From: an uncultured Acidobacteriota bacterium
GTDB taxonomy: Bacteria; Acidobacteriota; Terriglobia; Bryobacterales; Bryobacteraceae
Assembly (NCBI GenBank): GCA_900696665.1
Contig: CAADGY010000015.1
Location: 1-64,000 of the forward strand
Direction: 5' to 3'
DNA length: 64,000 nucleotides
The notes under the pieces are model-generated. The model made no database searches, had not been told where the DNA came from, and saw nothing but the letters and a program-made list of their open reading frames with translations. This document shows positions 8,525 to 16,434 of the stretch, piece by piece (position 1 is the first letter of the stretch; each line of letters opens with the position of its first letter). Position numbers and translations under genes: made by a program.

Positions 8525-9259
8525 ATGACCGAAGAAATGCAAGCCGGAGTAACCGAACGTGAAGTTGCTCCGCAAGGGAATCGCTCCTTTCGCATCCTCG
8601 TGAGCAACGAGACCCTTGAGTTTCGTCCCCTCACCCTCAACGACCCTGTGCCGTTGGGCCGTCAAATCCTGTCGGAAGCGGGCTTCCAACCGCTTCAGGA
8701 GTACAGCCTCTTCGCCATCCTGGCTTCTGGCGATTTCGAGGATGTGCGGCTCGATGAACCCTTCGACCTTCGCGGGAAGGGGGTGGAACGGTTCGTCGCC
8801 TTCCGCTCCGACCGCAGCTTCCGTTTCACCCTGAACGACCGTGAGATTCGGTGGGGCTTCCCGACCATCAGCGGTTCGGCCCTTTACGCCCTCGCCAAGC
8901 CGTCGGACGAGGAAGCCATCTTCCTCGATGTCCGGGGCGGGCAGGACCGGATGATTGAACCCTGCGACACGGTCGAGCTTGCCGACGCCGGAGTCGAGCG
9001 GTTCTACACGGCGAAGCGTCCCCCGCAGTCCTACGAAATCATCGTCAACGGCCGGCCGCGGACCGTCACCGGCAACACCGTGACGTTCGACCAGATCGTG
9101 CAACTCGCTTTTCCGGGAGCGCACGACAGCAACGTCGTTTTCGACGTGACGTACCAGAAGGCTGCTGCCCAGCCGCCCTCCGGGCAACTCGGTCCGGGCG
9201 GTTCCGTGAAAGTCAAGAAAGGAACGGTGTTCAATGTCACGCGAACTGTTCAATCTTAA
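8525..9259 (+). CDS. Multiubiquitin protein (three ubiquitin-like domains)
   Basis: 244 residues consisting of three consecutive beta-grasp, ubiquitin-like repeats: about residues 19-95 (FRILVSNETLEFRPL start), 97-162 (FRFTLNDREIRWGF start) and 168-244 (YEIIVNGRPRTVTG start). This is the multiubiquitin family found beside E1-like genes in bacteria. No diglycine tail is present: the C-terminus ends NVTRTVQS, so conjugation would need another chemistry or processing. GGAGGT lies 8 bases before the ATG, a very strong ribosome site, suggesting high expression relative to the enzymes. It overlaps the E1 gene by 26 bases. Confidence 0.85.
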   Translation: MTEEMQAGVTEREVAPQGNRSFRILVSNETLEFRPLTLNDPVPLGRQILSEAGFQPLQEYSLFAILASGDFEDVRLDEPFDLRGKGVERFVAFRSDRSFRFTLNDREIRWGFPTISGSALYALAKPSDEEAIFLDVRGGQDRMIEPCDTVELADAGVERFYTAKRPPQSYEIIVNGRPRTVTGNTVTFDQIVQLAFPGAHDSNVVFDVTYQKAAAQPPSGQLGPGGSVKVKKGTVFNVTRTVQS

Positions 9260-10409
9260 CCCGGACCTGAAGCGCCTCCGCGACGAGGGGTACTTCGCCC
9301 AGATTCAGGGAGGCCTCCTTCTTGTGCGGGAAGTGCCCTACGTCGATTCCAACCGGTGCGTGCGGCGAGGCACGCTCGTTTCGAGCCTCAACATGGCCGG
9401 GAACAAAACCCAGAAACCCGAGACTCACCAAGTCTGGTTCGATGGGGAGTTCCCCTGCTTTGCCAATGGCACCCCCATCAAGGCGATCGCCAACCAGACC
9501 GGCAACTTCCCGCTGGCGAACGGGATGACCGCGAAGCACCACTTTTCGAGCAAACCCGACGGTGGGTACACCGACTACTACCACAAGATGACGACCTACG
9601 CGGGCGTCATTTCCGGCCCGGCGGCGGAGATTGAACCCGGAGCCACTCCCCGAGTCTATCGTGAGCCGGAAGACGAGGGGGACGGCGTGTTCAACTACAT
9701 CGACACGGCATCTTACCGAGTCGGCATCGGGGCACTCAGCGAACGGCTGGCGAAGGAAACTGTGGCAATTATCGGCCTGGGCGGCAGCGGCTCCTACGTT
9801 CTCGATCTGGTGGCCAAGGTGCCGGTGAAGGAGATCCGGCTCTTCGACGGAGACGAGTTCCTCCAGCACAACGCCTTCCGCGCCCCGGGTGCTCCAGGCC
9901 TCGAAGAATTGCGGGATGTGCCGCGCAAGGTCGAGTACTTCAGGGGCATCTATTCGCGGATGCACCGGAACATCATCGCACACCCGATCTACCTTCGGGA
10001 TGACAAGCTGCCCCTGCTCGATGGCGTTACGTTCGCGTTCTTGTGCATGGACGCGGGCGAAGACAAGAAGGCGGTTGTCGGAAAGCTCGAAGCCATCGGG
10101 GCCTCGTTCGTCGATGTCGGCATGGGGCTTGAACTGAACGATGGCTCGCTCGGCGGCATCCTGCGGGTAACGGCCAGCACGCCGGAGAAGAGAGATCACG
10201 TCCACGGCGGTCGGGTTTCTTTTACCGGCGGCGGAGCCGAGGATCTGTATTCCACGAACATTCAGGTCGCCGATTTGAACGCACTGAATGCAACGCTCGC
10301 GGTCATCAAATGGAAGAAACTGCGGGGGTTCTATCGCGATGTCGTGAGCGAACACCACTGCACCTACACGACCGATGGCAACCTTCTCATAAATGGGGAC
10401 GAGGTATGA
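9234..10409 (+). CDS. E1-like ThiF adenylyltransferase with N-terminal DUF6791/E2-like domain
   Basis: 391 residues. The C-terminal two thirds is an E1/ThiF Rossmann domain: nucleotide loop GLGGSGSYVLD, then IRLFDGDEF...HNAFRAPG with the Asp, Asn and Arg that hold ATP, and FLCMDAGEDK as the later conserved Asp region. The first ~160 residues (LLVREVPYVDS, RRGTLVSSL, HQVWFDGEFPC) match my memory of the DUF6791-type domain seen on such E1 proteins, a possible E2-like module. Expected reaction: adenylation of the C-terminus of the multiubiquitin protein encoded just upstream. Catalytic cysteines cannot be assigned with confidence. Confidence 0.85.
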   Translation: MSRELFNLNPDLKRLRDEGYFAQIQGGLLLVREVPYVDSNRCVRRGTLVSSLNMAGNKTQKPETHQVWFDGEFPCFANGTPIKAIANQTGNFPLANGMTAKHHFSSKPDGGYTDYYHKMTTYAGVISGPAAEIEPGATPRVYREPEDEGDGVFNYIDTASYRVGIGALSERLAKETVAIIGLGGSGSYVLDLVAKVPVKEIRLFDGDEFLQHNAFRAPGAPGLEELRDVPRKVEYFRGIYSRMHRNIIAHPIYLRDDKLPLLDGVTFAFLCMDAGEDKKAVVGKLEAIGASFVDVGMGLELNDGSLGGILRVTASTPEKRDHVHGGRVSFTGGGAEDLYSTNIQVADLNALNATLAVIKWKKLRGFYRDVVSEHHCTYTTDGNLLINGDEV

Positions 10410-10846
10410 TGCGTTCGCTCAAGCACCGCTTCGTCCAGTACATGCCCGAAACACTGGAGCCGGGGATACTCTACATTTCACTTGAGTACGTGACGGCCTC
10501 GCACCTTTGCTGCTGCGGCTGCGGAGAGGAAGTTGTCACTCCGTTCGCGCCGGTCAGTTGGAAGATGACTTTCGACGGGGAAGCTGTCTCCTTGTGGCCA
10601 TCAATCGGGAACTGGAACCTCCGGTGCCGGTCACACTACATCATCGACCGAGGCCGTGTTGTCGTTGCTGGCTCGTGGATGGACGAGCAAGTGGCAGCGG
10701 AACGGCAGCGGGACAAACAGGCGAAAGCCGACTATTTCGGAACGTCGCCCGAGGCACCGCCCGCGTCGCAGGGGCCTGTCGTTCAACCGCCTCCACCTCG
10801 ACAGACCGGCTGGTTCGGCAAAGTGTGGCGACGCCTGTTCGGTTAA
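10406..10846 (+). CDS. DUF6527 family protein, cysteine-rich partner of the ubiquitin-like module
   Basis: 146 residues starting in the ATGATG that overlaps the E1 stop. The core has a cysteine cluster HLCCCGCGEEV, a WPSIGNW segment and CRSHYII, a Cys/His arrangement suggesting metal binding or a peptidase-like centre; the C-terminus is a proline-rich tail. DUF6527 proteins travel with multiubiquitin and E1 genes. Possible roles are processing or removal of the ubiquitin-like protein, but no activity can be read from the sequence. It is the last gene of the operon, followed by a hairpin at 10871-10893. Confidence 0.8.
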   Translation: MMRSLKHRFVQYMPETLEPGILYISLEYVTASHLCCCGCGEEVVTPFAPVSWKMTFDGEAVSLWPSIGNWNLRCRSHYIIDRGRVVVAGSWMDEQVAAERQRDKQAKADYFGTSPEAPPASQGPVVQPPPPRQTGWFGKVWRRLFG

Positions 10847-10870
10847 GTCGCACGGCAGGGGAAGATGACA

Positions 10871-10893
10871 GCGGGCTTACACGAGAAGCCCGC
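10871..10893. terminator. Hairpin terminator between converging genes
   Basis: GCGGGCTT (10871-10878) pairs with AAGCCCGC (10886-10893); a short T run follows after seven bases. It separates the ubiquitin-like operon from the leftward 129-aa gene. Confidence 0.6.
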
Positions 10894-10904
10894 GACTCTG
10901 TTTC

Positions 10905-11294
10905 TCACTTGCTCTTCGGACTCGCGGCCGTGGCGATCGCTGCGCCTACGGCCGCCGCGATCCGCTGTTCGTACTCTTCCCGCTCGGGTTGGTTTGCCGG
11001 GGCGTTCCCCGGTCGCTTGAGTTTACCCAGTCGCAATGCCTCTTCCTCAATCTGCGGCATGGCGTCGGCAACGACCTTTAGCATGACTCTAAGGAAATGG
11101 CTGTTTGACAGGTTGGTTCCGGTTGCACGTGATAGAGTTCTCACCGCTTGATAGAGTGTGTCATCGGCCCCGGGCGTGAGCATGAATTCCCGCTTGATGA
11201 TCGGCGTGGTACTCGATTCTGCTTGCGAGGCGTCGGCTGCTCTGGTCTCGTCGATGTTGTATTTGCGATTGTCCTGATGTTGCCGCTTCGGCAT
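10905..11294 (-). CDS. Small protein with helical C-terminus, replicon region, unknown
   Basis: 129 residues from the ATG at 11294 (the frame is open further upstream, but that part is arginine-rich shadow-like sequence). The N-terminus is charged and probably disordered; residues about 45-100 (LYQAVRTLSRATGTNLSNSHFLR, then MLKVVADAMPQIEEEALRL) look like a helical DNA-binding or dimerization segment. Its layout (disordered start, helical end) resembles that of the ParA partner at 14340-14900. A partition or copy-control accessory role is possible from context only. Confidence 0.5.
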   Translation of the reverse strand: MPKRQHQDNRKYNIDETRAADASQAESSTTPIIKREFMLTPGADDTLYQAVRTLSRATGTNLSNSHFLRVMLKVVADAMPQIEEEALRLGKLKRPGNAPANQPEREEYEQRIAAAVGAAIATAASPKSK

Positions 11295-11502
11295 ATACCT
11301 CTCACTGGTAACGCTCCCCGCTCGCGATCCCCCATTCGATTCTCGGGTAGTGGTCCGGTTGCGTGGCTGCCTTCGGCCGTGGTGTGCCTCGCTTGTCAGT
11401 AAGCGGAGATGCCCGAACTGCCGCCCCTGATTATTTTCGCTCGCGGAAAGACTGTTGCTCCCTTCTCTTACCATGTGCTTGTCCCAGCGCCTATGATCAA
11501 TT

Positions 11503-11602
11503 GCGGGCGTTCCTGCATTCCAGAACGCCCGTACTACGAAATTAGAGAATTGCCGAAACCGCTTTGTCAGGCAAGCCACTATCTCCCCGCATTCCCGCAT
11601 GC
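11503..11602. repeat. Palindromic GCGGG..ATTCCCGCAT motifs upstream of the 129-aa gene
   Basis: Two elements: an inverted repeat GCGGGCGTTC (11503-11512) / GAACGCCCG (11523-11531), and CCCGCATTCCCGCATGCGGG near 11583-11602. The second shares GCATTCCCGCAT (reverse ATGCGGGAATGC) with sites upstream of the genes at 13021-14142 and 29503-30534. Likely operators of a shared regulator. Confidence 0.5.
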
Positions 11603-11639
11603 GGGCCTTCATGGATTAAGACCCGGATTTGCGCTACCA

Positions 11640-12990
11640 TTGGGCTGCGGCGGAAACGCTGCGGTTGTCAGTGACGTAAACGCTTCACTTCAGGTTAACG
11701 AAATGGGCGGCACCGCCCGGAAACGCCTGCCTCACCAGCAGGCCCGAGGGTTGAGACTCACCATCTCTCAGTTGGGTGCTGACCCGTAGAGCCGGATGCC
11801 ATGAGAGTGGCTCGTCCGTGCTCGACGGAGGCTTGTCGGAGTAATCGCTGGCTTCGCAGACGCACGCTGCCCTCGTATGGCAGAAGCGGCTCCCGCCAGA
11901 AGTAATCCCGCCATTCTATCCGATAGGTATGCACCCCTGGGGGCCGCGACCGCGAGTCGCGGGAGCCGGGGCGACAGCGACAGACCTTCCTCGCCGGTTG
12001 GCGGGGGAGGCCGCGATGATGCAAAGCGGGTGCAAATCCCGCCCAGGGGGTCCGAACCCGAGTGGTTCGTTCAACCTGGCTGGCGTGGGGAGTTCCCGAC
12101 CTGGTGACAGGCGGGACCGGGTGGCTGACCACACCCGGCGATCGGGGGAAAGACCCGACGACGAATAGCTCAACCACGAGAGGCCCGACAGCAAGGGCTT
12201 GCCAGTGAGTCCGGTCGAAGACGGTGCCGAATTGCGAAAAACCTGCACCGATGGGTAAGGGGATGCTTCTGTGTTCGGTCCCCCGAAATCGCCAAGGCGA
12301 CTTGGCGGAAACGATGCCCGGGCGGGAGTCCGTGGCATACGGTGTAAGGCCCGAGGGGTAACACCCTCTAGGAACGTGATCGGCTGGACGGAGGTCATCG
12401 CTAAGCTGGGAAGGACTGTGGCGGCCGGGAGTGGTACTTCCGGTGCCGGGGAACAGGTCTCCCCGGTGATTCAAAAGCCCAGTCTGGGAGTGTCCCGCAA
12501 GTAGGAGTGGGTGACAAACCCAGCGAGGGCCGCTGCAAGGCAGTGGCGGACTCGTTTGCGTGCTGACGGGTGGTGCCGGGCACGAGGCGACGACGAAAGC
12601 GGGGACGGGTTCTGACCCGTTTCGGTAACGTGTACCGGCGGACAGGGAACGAATCCCAGTTTCGCCGGTCCCTGACGGGAAGTGAAAGCGGCTCAACGAG
12701 GTCCGCTCGGGAGGGCGGCCGTCTTTGAGCTATGAAGTGGCGGACAAGTGAGCTCCGCCGGCTTGCAGTGAACTGCGCTGTGTCGAGGTTTCCGGTGCGC
12801 TACCGCTATGGATTGGGCAGGGGCAACTGAAGAATACAGTTGCCCTGGTGCGCCATAGCGGGTGCGACCGGTCGAACAGGACGTGAAGGTTGTGGCAGGT
12901 GGTTTGCAACCAGCGCACGCGTACTGCTTCACACGGTTTCTCGAAGGAGGTAATACGGAGCGACGGCTTTCGGGGAGCTTGTGCCGTAAA
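11640..12990 (+). ncRNA. Structured RNA region: apparently permuted group II intron
   Basis: About 1.35 kb without convincing coding sequence on either strand, dense in complementary segments. Upstream of the domain V at 11789-11823 are hairpins GGGCGG/CCGCCC (11705-11718) and GCCTGC/GCAGGC (11725-11743). Downstream come many GA-rich, stem-rich blocks resembling group II domains I-III, including a long imperfect hairpin at 12792-12872 and nested stems at about 12880-12935. In an ordinary intron domain V is near the 3' end, yet here the large ribozyme-like portion follows it. No reverse transcriptase/maturase gene is present. Boundaries are approximate. The alternative is two partial introns side by side. 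Confidence 0.55.
11789..11823 (+). ncRNA. Group II intron domain V
   Basis: A 35-nt hairpin with every landmark of catalytic domain V: lower stem GAGC/GCUC (11789-11792 with 11820-11823) containing the AGC triad; CGGA paired with UCCG; the two-base CG bulge at 11813-11814; an upper stem GCCAU/GUGGC; and a GAGA tetraloop at 11803-11806. It aligns almost position for position with known bacterial domain V; the only oddity is one extra U at 11819. A branched structure resembling domain VI follows (CGGAG/CTCCCG at 11837-11841 and 11890-11895). Confidence 0.8.
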
Positions 12991-13020
12991 CAAGTCCCCA
13001 CCCTTTCCGACCGAGCGGCG

Positions 13021-14142
13021 CTACCGACCACTCGCCGAGCTGAGGACGTCGGCGGTCGGCGGCGGCGTGACTGGTTCGCAAGGCATCCCGCCCCCGGAGT
13101 TCGCCCACGCCTCGAAAAGCTGCAACCGTCTCTCGGGTCGGTCGAAGTCGGCCAGCACCTCGACCTGCCGGGCGAACGATAAGTGGTGGACTATGCGGCG
13201 TGTCCTTGTCCGCTCCCCCTCGACGTACTCGTTAAAGGCACGAAGGGCCTCGCCGCCCGCTTCTTCGAGTTGTTGGTAGGCAGCCCTCAGCCTGGTCGTT
13301 TTCTCTTCTCTAATCGCTAGCCCGTGCTTCTGGAGGGCCTTTCTTTCGTGCGCTCTTCTGGCTTCTTGTCGCCCCCTCTCCTTTTGGGCCTTGGCCTTCT
13401 CGTAACCCTGCGGTGGCCCGTACTCGTCCCGGATGGCGTTTGCGAGCCACGCCCCCTTCGAGGACTTGAACTTCGCGTAGGGGAGATACTCCAGACAGCG
13501 GCGGCATACCTCCGGCTTTTCCTTTGCCAAGCGCTTCGCGGCTGAGCCCCCGACTCCGTGACCGATTAGCTCCTCAACCAGGGCAGCATCAACACCGCTC
13601 TCCGCCTCACGGCTACTCCCCTCGCCTGCTGCTGTTTCTTGACCTGTTTCTTGTGCTGTTTCTTGTGGGGCCGCTTTTTGGCCTACCCCCCGGTCAGTTA
13701 CTGGCCTACCTGCCGCGCTTTTCTGGCCAGCCTGGGCTTTTTTTGGGCCTACGTAGGCTTTTTTCTGGCCTACCCCGGTTACGGAGGTGAAAAGGTTCAA
13801 TCGGTAAGTACTCTCCTCGCACTCCTGGCTGTCTTCGCATCGGTTATTGCGCCGGACCAGTATCCCCCGCTCTATGAGACCGTTGCAGGCGGTCTTCACG
13901 CCCGACCGTGAGAGGCCAGTTCCTCGGTCGAGCTGCGTACCATCACGTCTTCGAATGCCCGAGGCCATCTGGTTCAGGCTGATGTTATCGCTGTCTTTAC
14001 CGAATCCATAAGTACGGCGAGCCACGTAAAGCAACACTTTTAGCTCGGCACCCGATAGGTCTGCCATCCAGTGGTCCAGGATGATATCCGGAACCTGCGT
14101 GCTGTTCGGTATCAATGCCCGCGTCATCGGGTTTGTCCGCAA
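13021..14142 (-). CDS. Phage replication protein O-like winged-helix replication protein
   Basis: 373 residues (an alternative start five codons later). The N-terminus has the lambda O-type signature: TQVPDIILDHWM, then LSGAELKVLLYVARRTYGFGK and a second HTH block SLNQMASGIRR...SRSGVKTACNGLIERGILV (residues about 14-110). The middle is a Gln/Lys/Gly-rich linker with repeated GQK/GPKKA units; the C-terminus is helical and charged. O-type proteins bind origin repeats and load helicase. Neighbours are ParA, its partner and the CCGATAACG repeats, so this is the initiator candidate for the first replicon. The shared regulatory palindrome lies about 100 bases upstream. Confidence 0.65.
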   Translation of the reverse strand: MRTNPMTRALIPNSTQVPDIILDHWMADLSGAELKVLLYVARRTYGFGKDSDNISLNQMASGIRRRDGTQLDRGTGLSRSGVKTACNGLIERGILVRRNNRCEDSQECEESTYRLNLFTSVTGVGQKKAYVGPKKAQAGQKSAAGRPVTDRGVGQKAAPQETAQETGQETAAGEGSSREAESGVDAALVEELIGHGVGGSAAKRLAKEKPEVCRRCLEYLPYAKFKSSKGAWLANAIRDEYGPPQGYEKAKAQKERGRQEARRAHERKALQKHGLAIREEKTTRLRAAYQQLEEAGGEALRAFNEYVEGERTRTRRIVHHLSFARQVEVLADFDRPERRLQLFEAWANSGGGMPCEPVTPPPTADVLSSASGR

Positions 14143-14235
14143 AGCCCACTTTCCAAGCGTTCTGTGAAGCCATCCCGCTTGGAACTGGGTAGTGATCAGT
14201 GCTATTCCGCCTCAATTTCATTGGACGCGCATCGC

Positions 14236-14267
14236 GTATGCAGGGATGCGGGAATGCCTGCATAGTA
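14236..14267. repeat. ATGCAGG..CCTGCAT palindrome upstream of the replication gene
   Basis: Outer arms ATGCAGG and CCTGCAT enclose GATGCGGGAATG. The 19 bases at 14246-14264 recur exactly, on the other strand, at 30765-30783 upstream of the DUF932 gene. Probably an operator shared across the element. Confidence 0.55.
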
Positions 14268-14339
14268 GCCCGATTTTGGACCAGTGGGAAAGCACCTATC
14301 TTGGAGGACACCGCACGCGCAACAACGACCCCTCGGCAA

Positions 14340-14900
14340 TCAACGCACGGGTCCTGCGTCCCTGATTCCGTCTGCAAGAATCCTTGCAATTTCCCGCTCG
14401 AACCTCTGAAGGGCCAGAGCGTCGCCGTTGGGCGGCCGGACGAGAGTGCCGGCCTCCCCGGCCCGCCTATCGACCTGAGCTTCGGCGTGGAGGAGAAGGG
14501 CAACCAGGGCACGTATCACATGGCTTACCTTTACCTGGGCGTTGAGTCGGGCGGCGAGAGAGGTCACGAGGCGGTCGATGGCTTGGGTCTCCCCTCGCGT
14601 AAAAAGGATCCGCTTCTCCTGGTCGAACTTCTCGACGTGGACCAGTGGGGTTCGGCTCTCTTCACGACTTGGCCCTGCGGCCACCGAATGGGACTCTGGT
14701 TGAATCTGCCCGATTCTCCGCAACGGTTCGACCTTCGGGACATCAGGGGGCTTCCCGGTTCCCCCGCTCGCAGTGCGCGGCAGTTCTACCTCCTTCGGGG
14801 GAGCGCTGGGGGTTACGGCCTGGGACAGCGCCGCCGACACCAGTGCGGCATCGAGGAGCGGCCTGTACGGTTGCTCGTCGGGAGCGGCTCGCTTAGCCAT
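14340..14900 (-). CDS. ParA partner, probable centromere-binding protein
   Basis: 186 residues, starting inside the last codons of the ParA gene (8-base overlap). The first ~100 residues are proline- and alanine-rich and probably disordered; the C-terminal part (LFTRGETQAIDRLVTSLAAR...VKVSHVIRALVALLL) looks like a compact helical DNA-binding domain of the ribbon-helix-helix kind. Gene order ParA-small basic protein is typical of plasmid partition cassettes, where the second protein binds the centromere and stimulates the ATPase. No ParB motif is seen, so the assignment rests on context. Confidence 0.6.
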   Translation of the reverse strand: MAKRAAPDEQPYRPLLDAALVSAALSQAVTPSAPPKEVELPRTASGGTGKPPDVPKVEPLRRIGQIQPESHSVAAGPSREESRTPLVHVEKFDQEKRILFTRGETQAIDRLVTSLAARLNAQVKVSHVIRALVALLLHAEAQVDRRAGEAGTLVRPPNGDALALQRFEREIARILADGIRDAGPVR

Positions 14901-15762
14901 TTACCACCCCCCGCTGTTCTTCGATGGCAACACTCCCCGCATGAATCTTCGCGAGCCTCGCTTCGATCTCAGCGGCGAGCGCACGGTATTCGTCGGTCAC
15001 CTTGTGGGTTGAGTGAGTCTCGAAGAGCGTCCTGCCGACTTTCTGGGTTTGTGGGATCACGGTCGAGCGACCGATAGACGACTTGAACTTGACCGACTCG
15101 GCGTTCTCCCCGGCCCGAAACGAGTTCTCGACAAATTCGGAGAGTGCGTTCGCGAGGCTTGTTCTCTTATCGACGCCGGAGATGACCACACCAAGAAGAA
15201 CAAGTTTCGTATTACCCCGGGAGCGTGCGTCCATAATGTCGCGCATCGCGTCGTTCAGGCCCGCGATTGCGAACGGGTCCGGCATTGCCGAGAGGACAAA
15301 GTAATCGGCGTTCATGTACGCCGCCAGTGTCGGAAGGGTCGCATTGGGCGCGGTGTCGAGGAAAATGAAGTCGTACTTGCCTCGCAAGGAATCAAGGGGC
15401 TTCTTGAGCACCTCGTGTGGTGTCATGAACTTGCTTTTGGCCATCACGGCCTGATCGATGCCTTCCAGCTTCCTCGCCGCCGGAATGAGATCCAGATTCT
15501 CGGGGAGGATGACTCCCTCCTCCTTGTCGGCGTGACTGAGAATCAGATTTTCGGCTGGCTCCTCGCCCGCAAGCATCTCGAACGATCCGAGAAACGCCTC
15601 TGGCTCGACGCCGAAATGCCTCGTCGCCCCGTGATTCATGTCGAGGTCGATGATGAGGCACTTATGTCCGCGCTCGGCGAGCGCCCGCGCGATATGGACC
15701 GTATTTGTTGTCTTCCCTACTCCACCCTTCTGATTGCCGACTGCGATGACGTGTGTATTCAT
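14893..15762 (-). CDS. parA: ParA-family partition ATPase (first replicon)
   Basis: 289 residues with a deviant Walker A, GNQKGGVGKTTNTVHIA, at the very N-terminus; Walker A' IIDLDMNHGATRHF; and Walker B FIFLDTAPN. These define the MinD/ParA ATPases that move plasmids or nucleoids by ATP-dependent DNA binding. No N-terminal HTH extension is present, so it is a short (type Ib-like) ParA and autoregulation would fall to the partner. GGAGGA precedes the ATG. The repeat array at 15803-16153 sits just upstream, the expected location of an operator or centromere. Confidence 0.9.
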   Translation of the reverse strand: MNTHVIAVGNQKGGVGKTTNTVHIARALAERGHKCLIIDLDMNHGATRHFGVEPEAFLGSFEMLAGEEPAENLILSHADKEEGVILPENLDLIPAARKLEGIDQAVMAKSKFMTPHEVLKKPLDSLRGKYDFIFLDTAPNATLPTLAAYMNADYFVLSAMPDPFAIAGLNDAMRDIMDARSRGNTKLVLLGVVISGVDKRTSLANALSEFVENSFRAGENAESVKFKSSIGRSTVIPQTQKVGRTLFETHSTHKVTDEYRALAAEIEARLAKIHAGSVAIEEQRGVVNG

Positions 15763-15802
15763 TCCTCCAAGCCCTACAAAAATAGCCGCTTCAACTATTC
15801 AT

Positions 15803-16153
15803 CCGATAACGCGTCATCGGCTTATCGGCAAGATACTTTCTGAATGCCGTTAACGGCATATCGGCAGGATCCGTTAACAGAGCCCCGGTCGAGGATGCTC
15901 AACATAGACAGGCGCGCGATGGGCGAACGGCACAGCGCTAAAAAATCATATTCGGCCGTGAATCCGATGTCGGCAGCTTCCGAGGTCGGATAAATCCGAT
16001 AACGCCATATCGGATGATGCCGTTATCGACAGAACGCCAGCGCCCGAAGATCAGAGAGTTAGCGAATGCCGTTAACGGCACCTTACGATAACGGCTGATT
16101 CCGTCCTGCCACCATTGGAGGGTGGCCGATAACGTCTCATGCCGTTATCGGCA
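15803..16153. repeat. Array of CCGATAACG / TGCCGTTAACGGCA repeats (iterons or centromere)
   Basis: At least ten copies of a 9-14 bp element fall within 350 bases between the divergent parA and wHTH genes. Exact 14-bp palindromes TGCCGTTAACGGCA occur at 15845-15858 and 16067-16080; TGCCGTTATCGGCA at 16140-16153; half sites CCGATAACG at 15803-15811, 15996-16004 and 16126-16134; TTATCGGCA at 15822-15830; TGCCGTTATCG at 16018-16028; CGATAACGG at 16086-16094. The spacing is irregular. This is the hallmark of a plasmid partition site or replication origin. Short hairpin-forming sequence but no gene is seen from 16154 to 16434. Confidence 0.8.
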
Positions 16154-16434
16154 GAACGTTCGCGGTCAAAAGGTCATTTAAGGTCTTGCCAGAGGGAGCA
16201 GCAAAAGGAAGTATTTCAAGTAGCTTAAACGACAGGTGTCTTTTGTGGAATCGCGAGAGGCACCCAGGATCATGGAGGAGGCCAGTCACGGACAGGGCGT
16301 AACAACAACTAGAAATGGAAAAACCCGCACTATGGCGGGAATTCCCTGATACAGAAACGGACCTTCAGCAAGTCTAGGGTAATTCTCCCAAAGCGTGGGT
16401 GTCAAGACCTCACCTGAAATGACGGTGACAGGTT

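Noticed and set aside
12001-12060. tRNA-like T-arm GCGGG-TGCAAAT-CCCGC
   Set aside because: Only one arm is present, no acceptor or anticodon stem nearby; better explained as one hairpin of the large structured RNA.
11758-12696. 312-residue open frame on the minus strand
   Set aside because: Proline/arginine/serine-rich composition without domains, and it lies antisense to the stem-rich region with the domain V; typical of a shadow over structured RNA.
15803-16153. CRISPR array
   Set aside because: Repeats are 9-14 bp palindromes with irregular spacing and no uniform spacers; fits iterons or a centromere instead.
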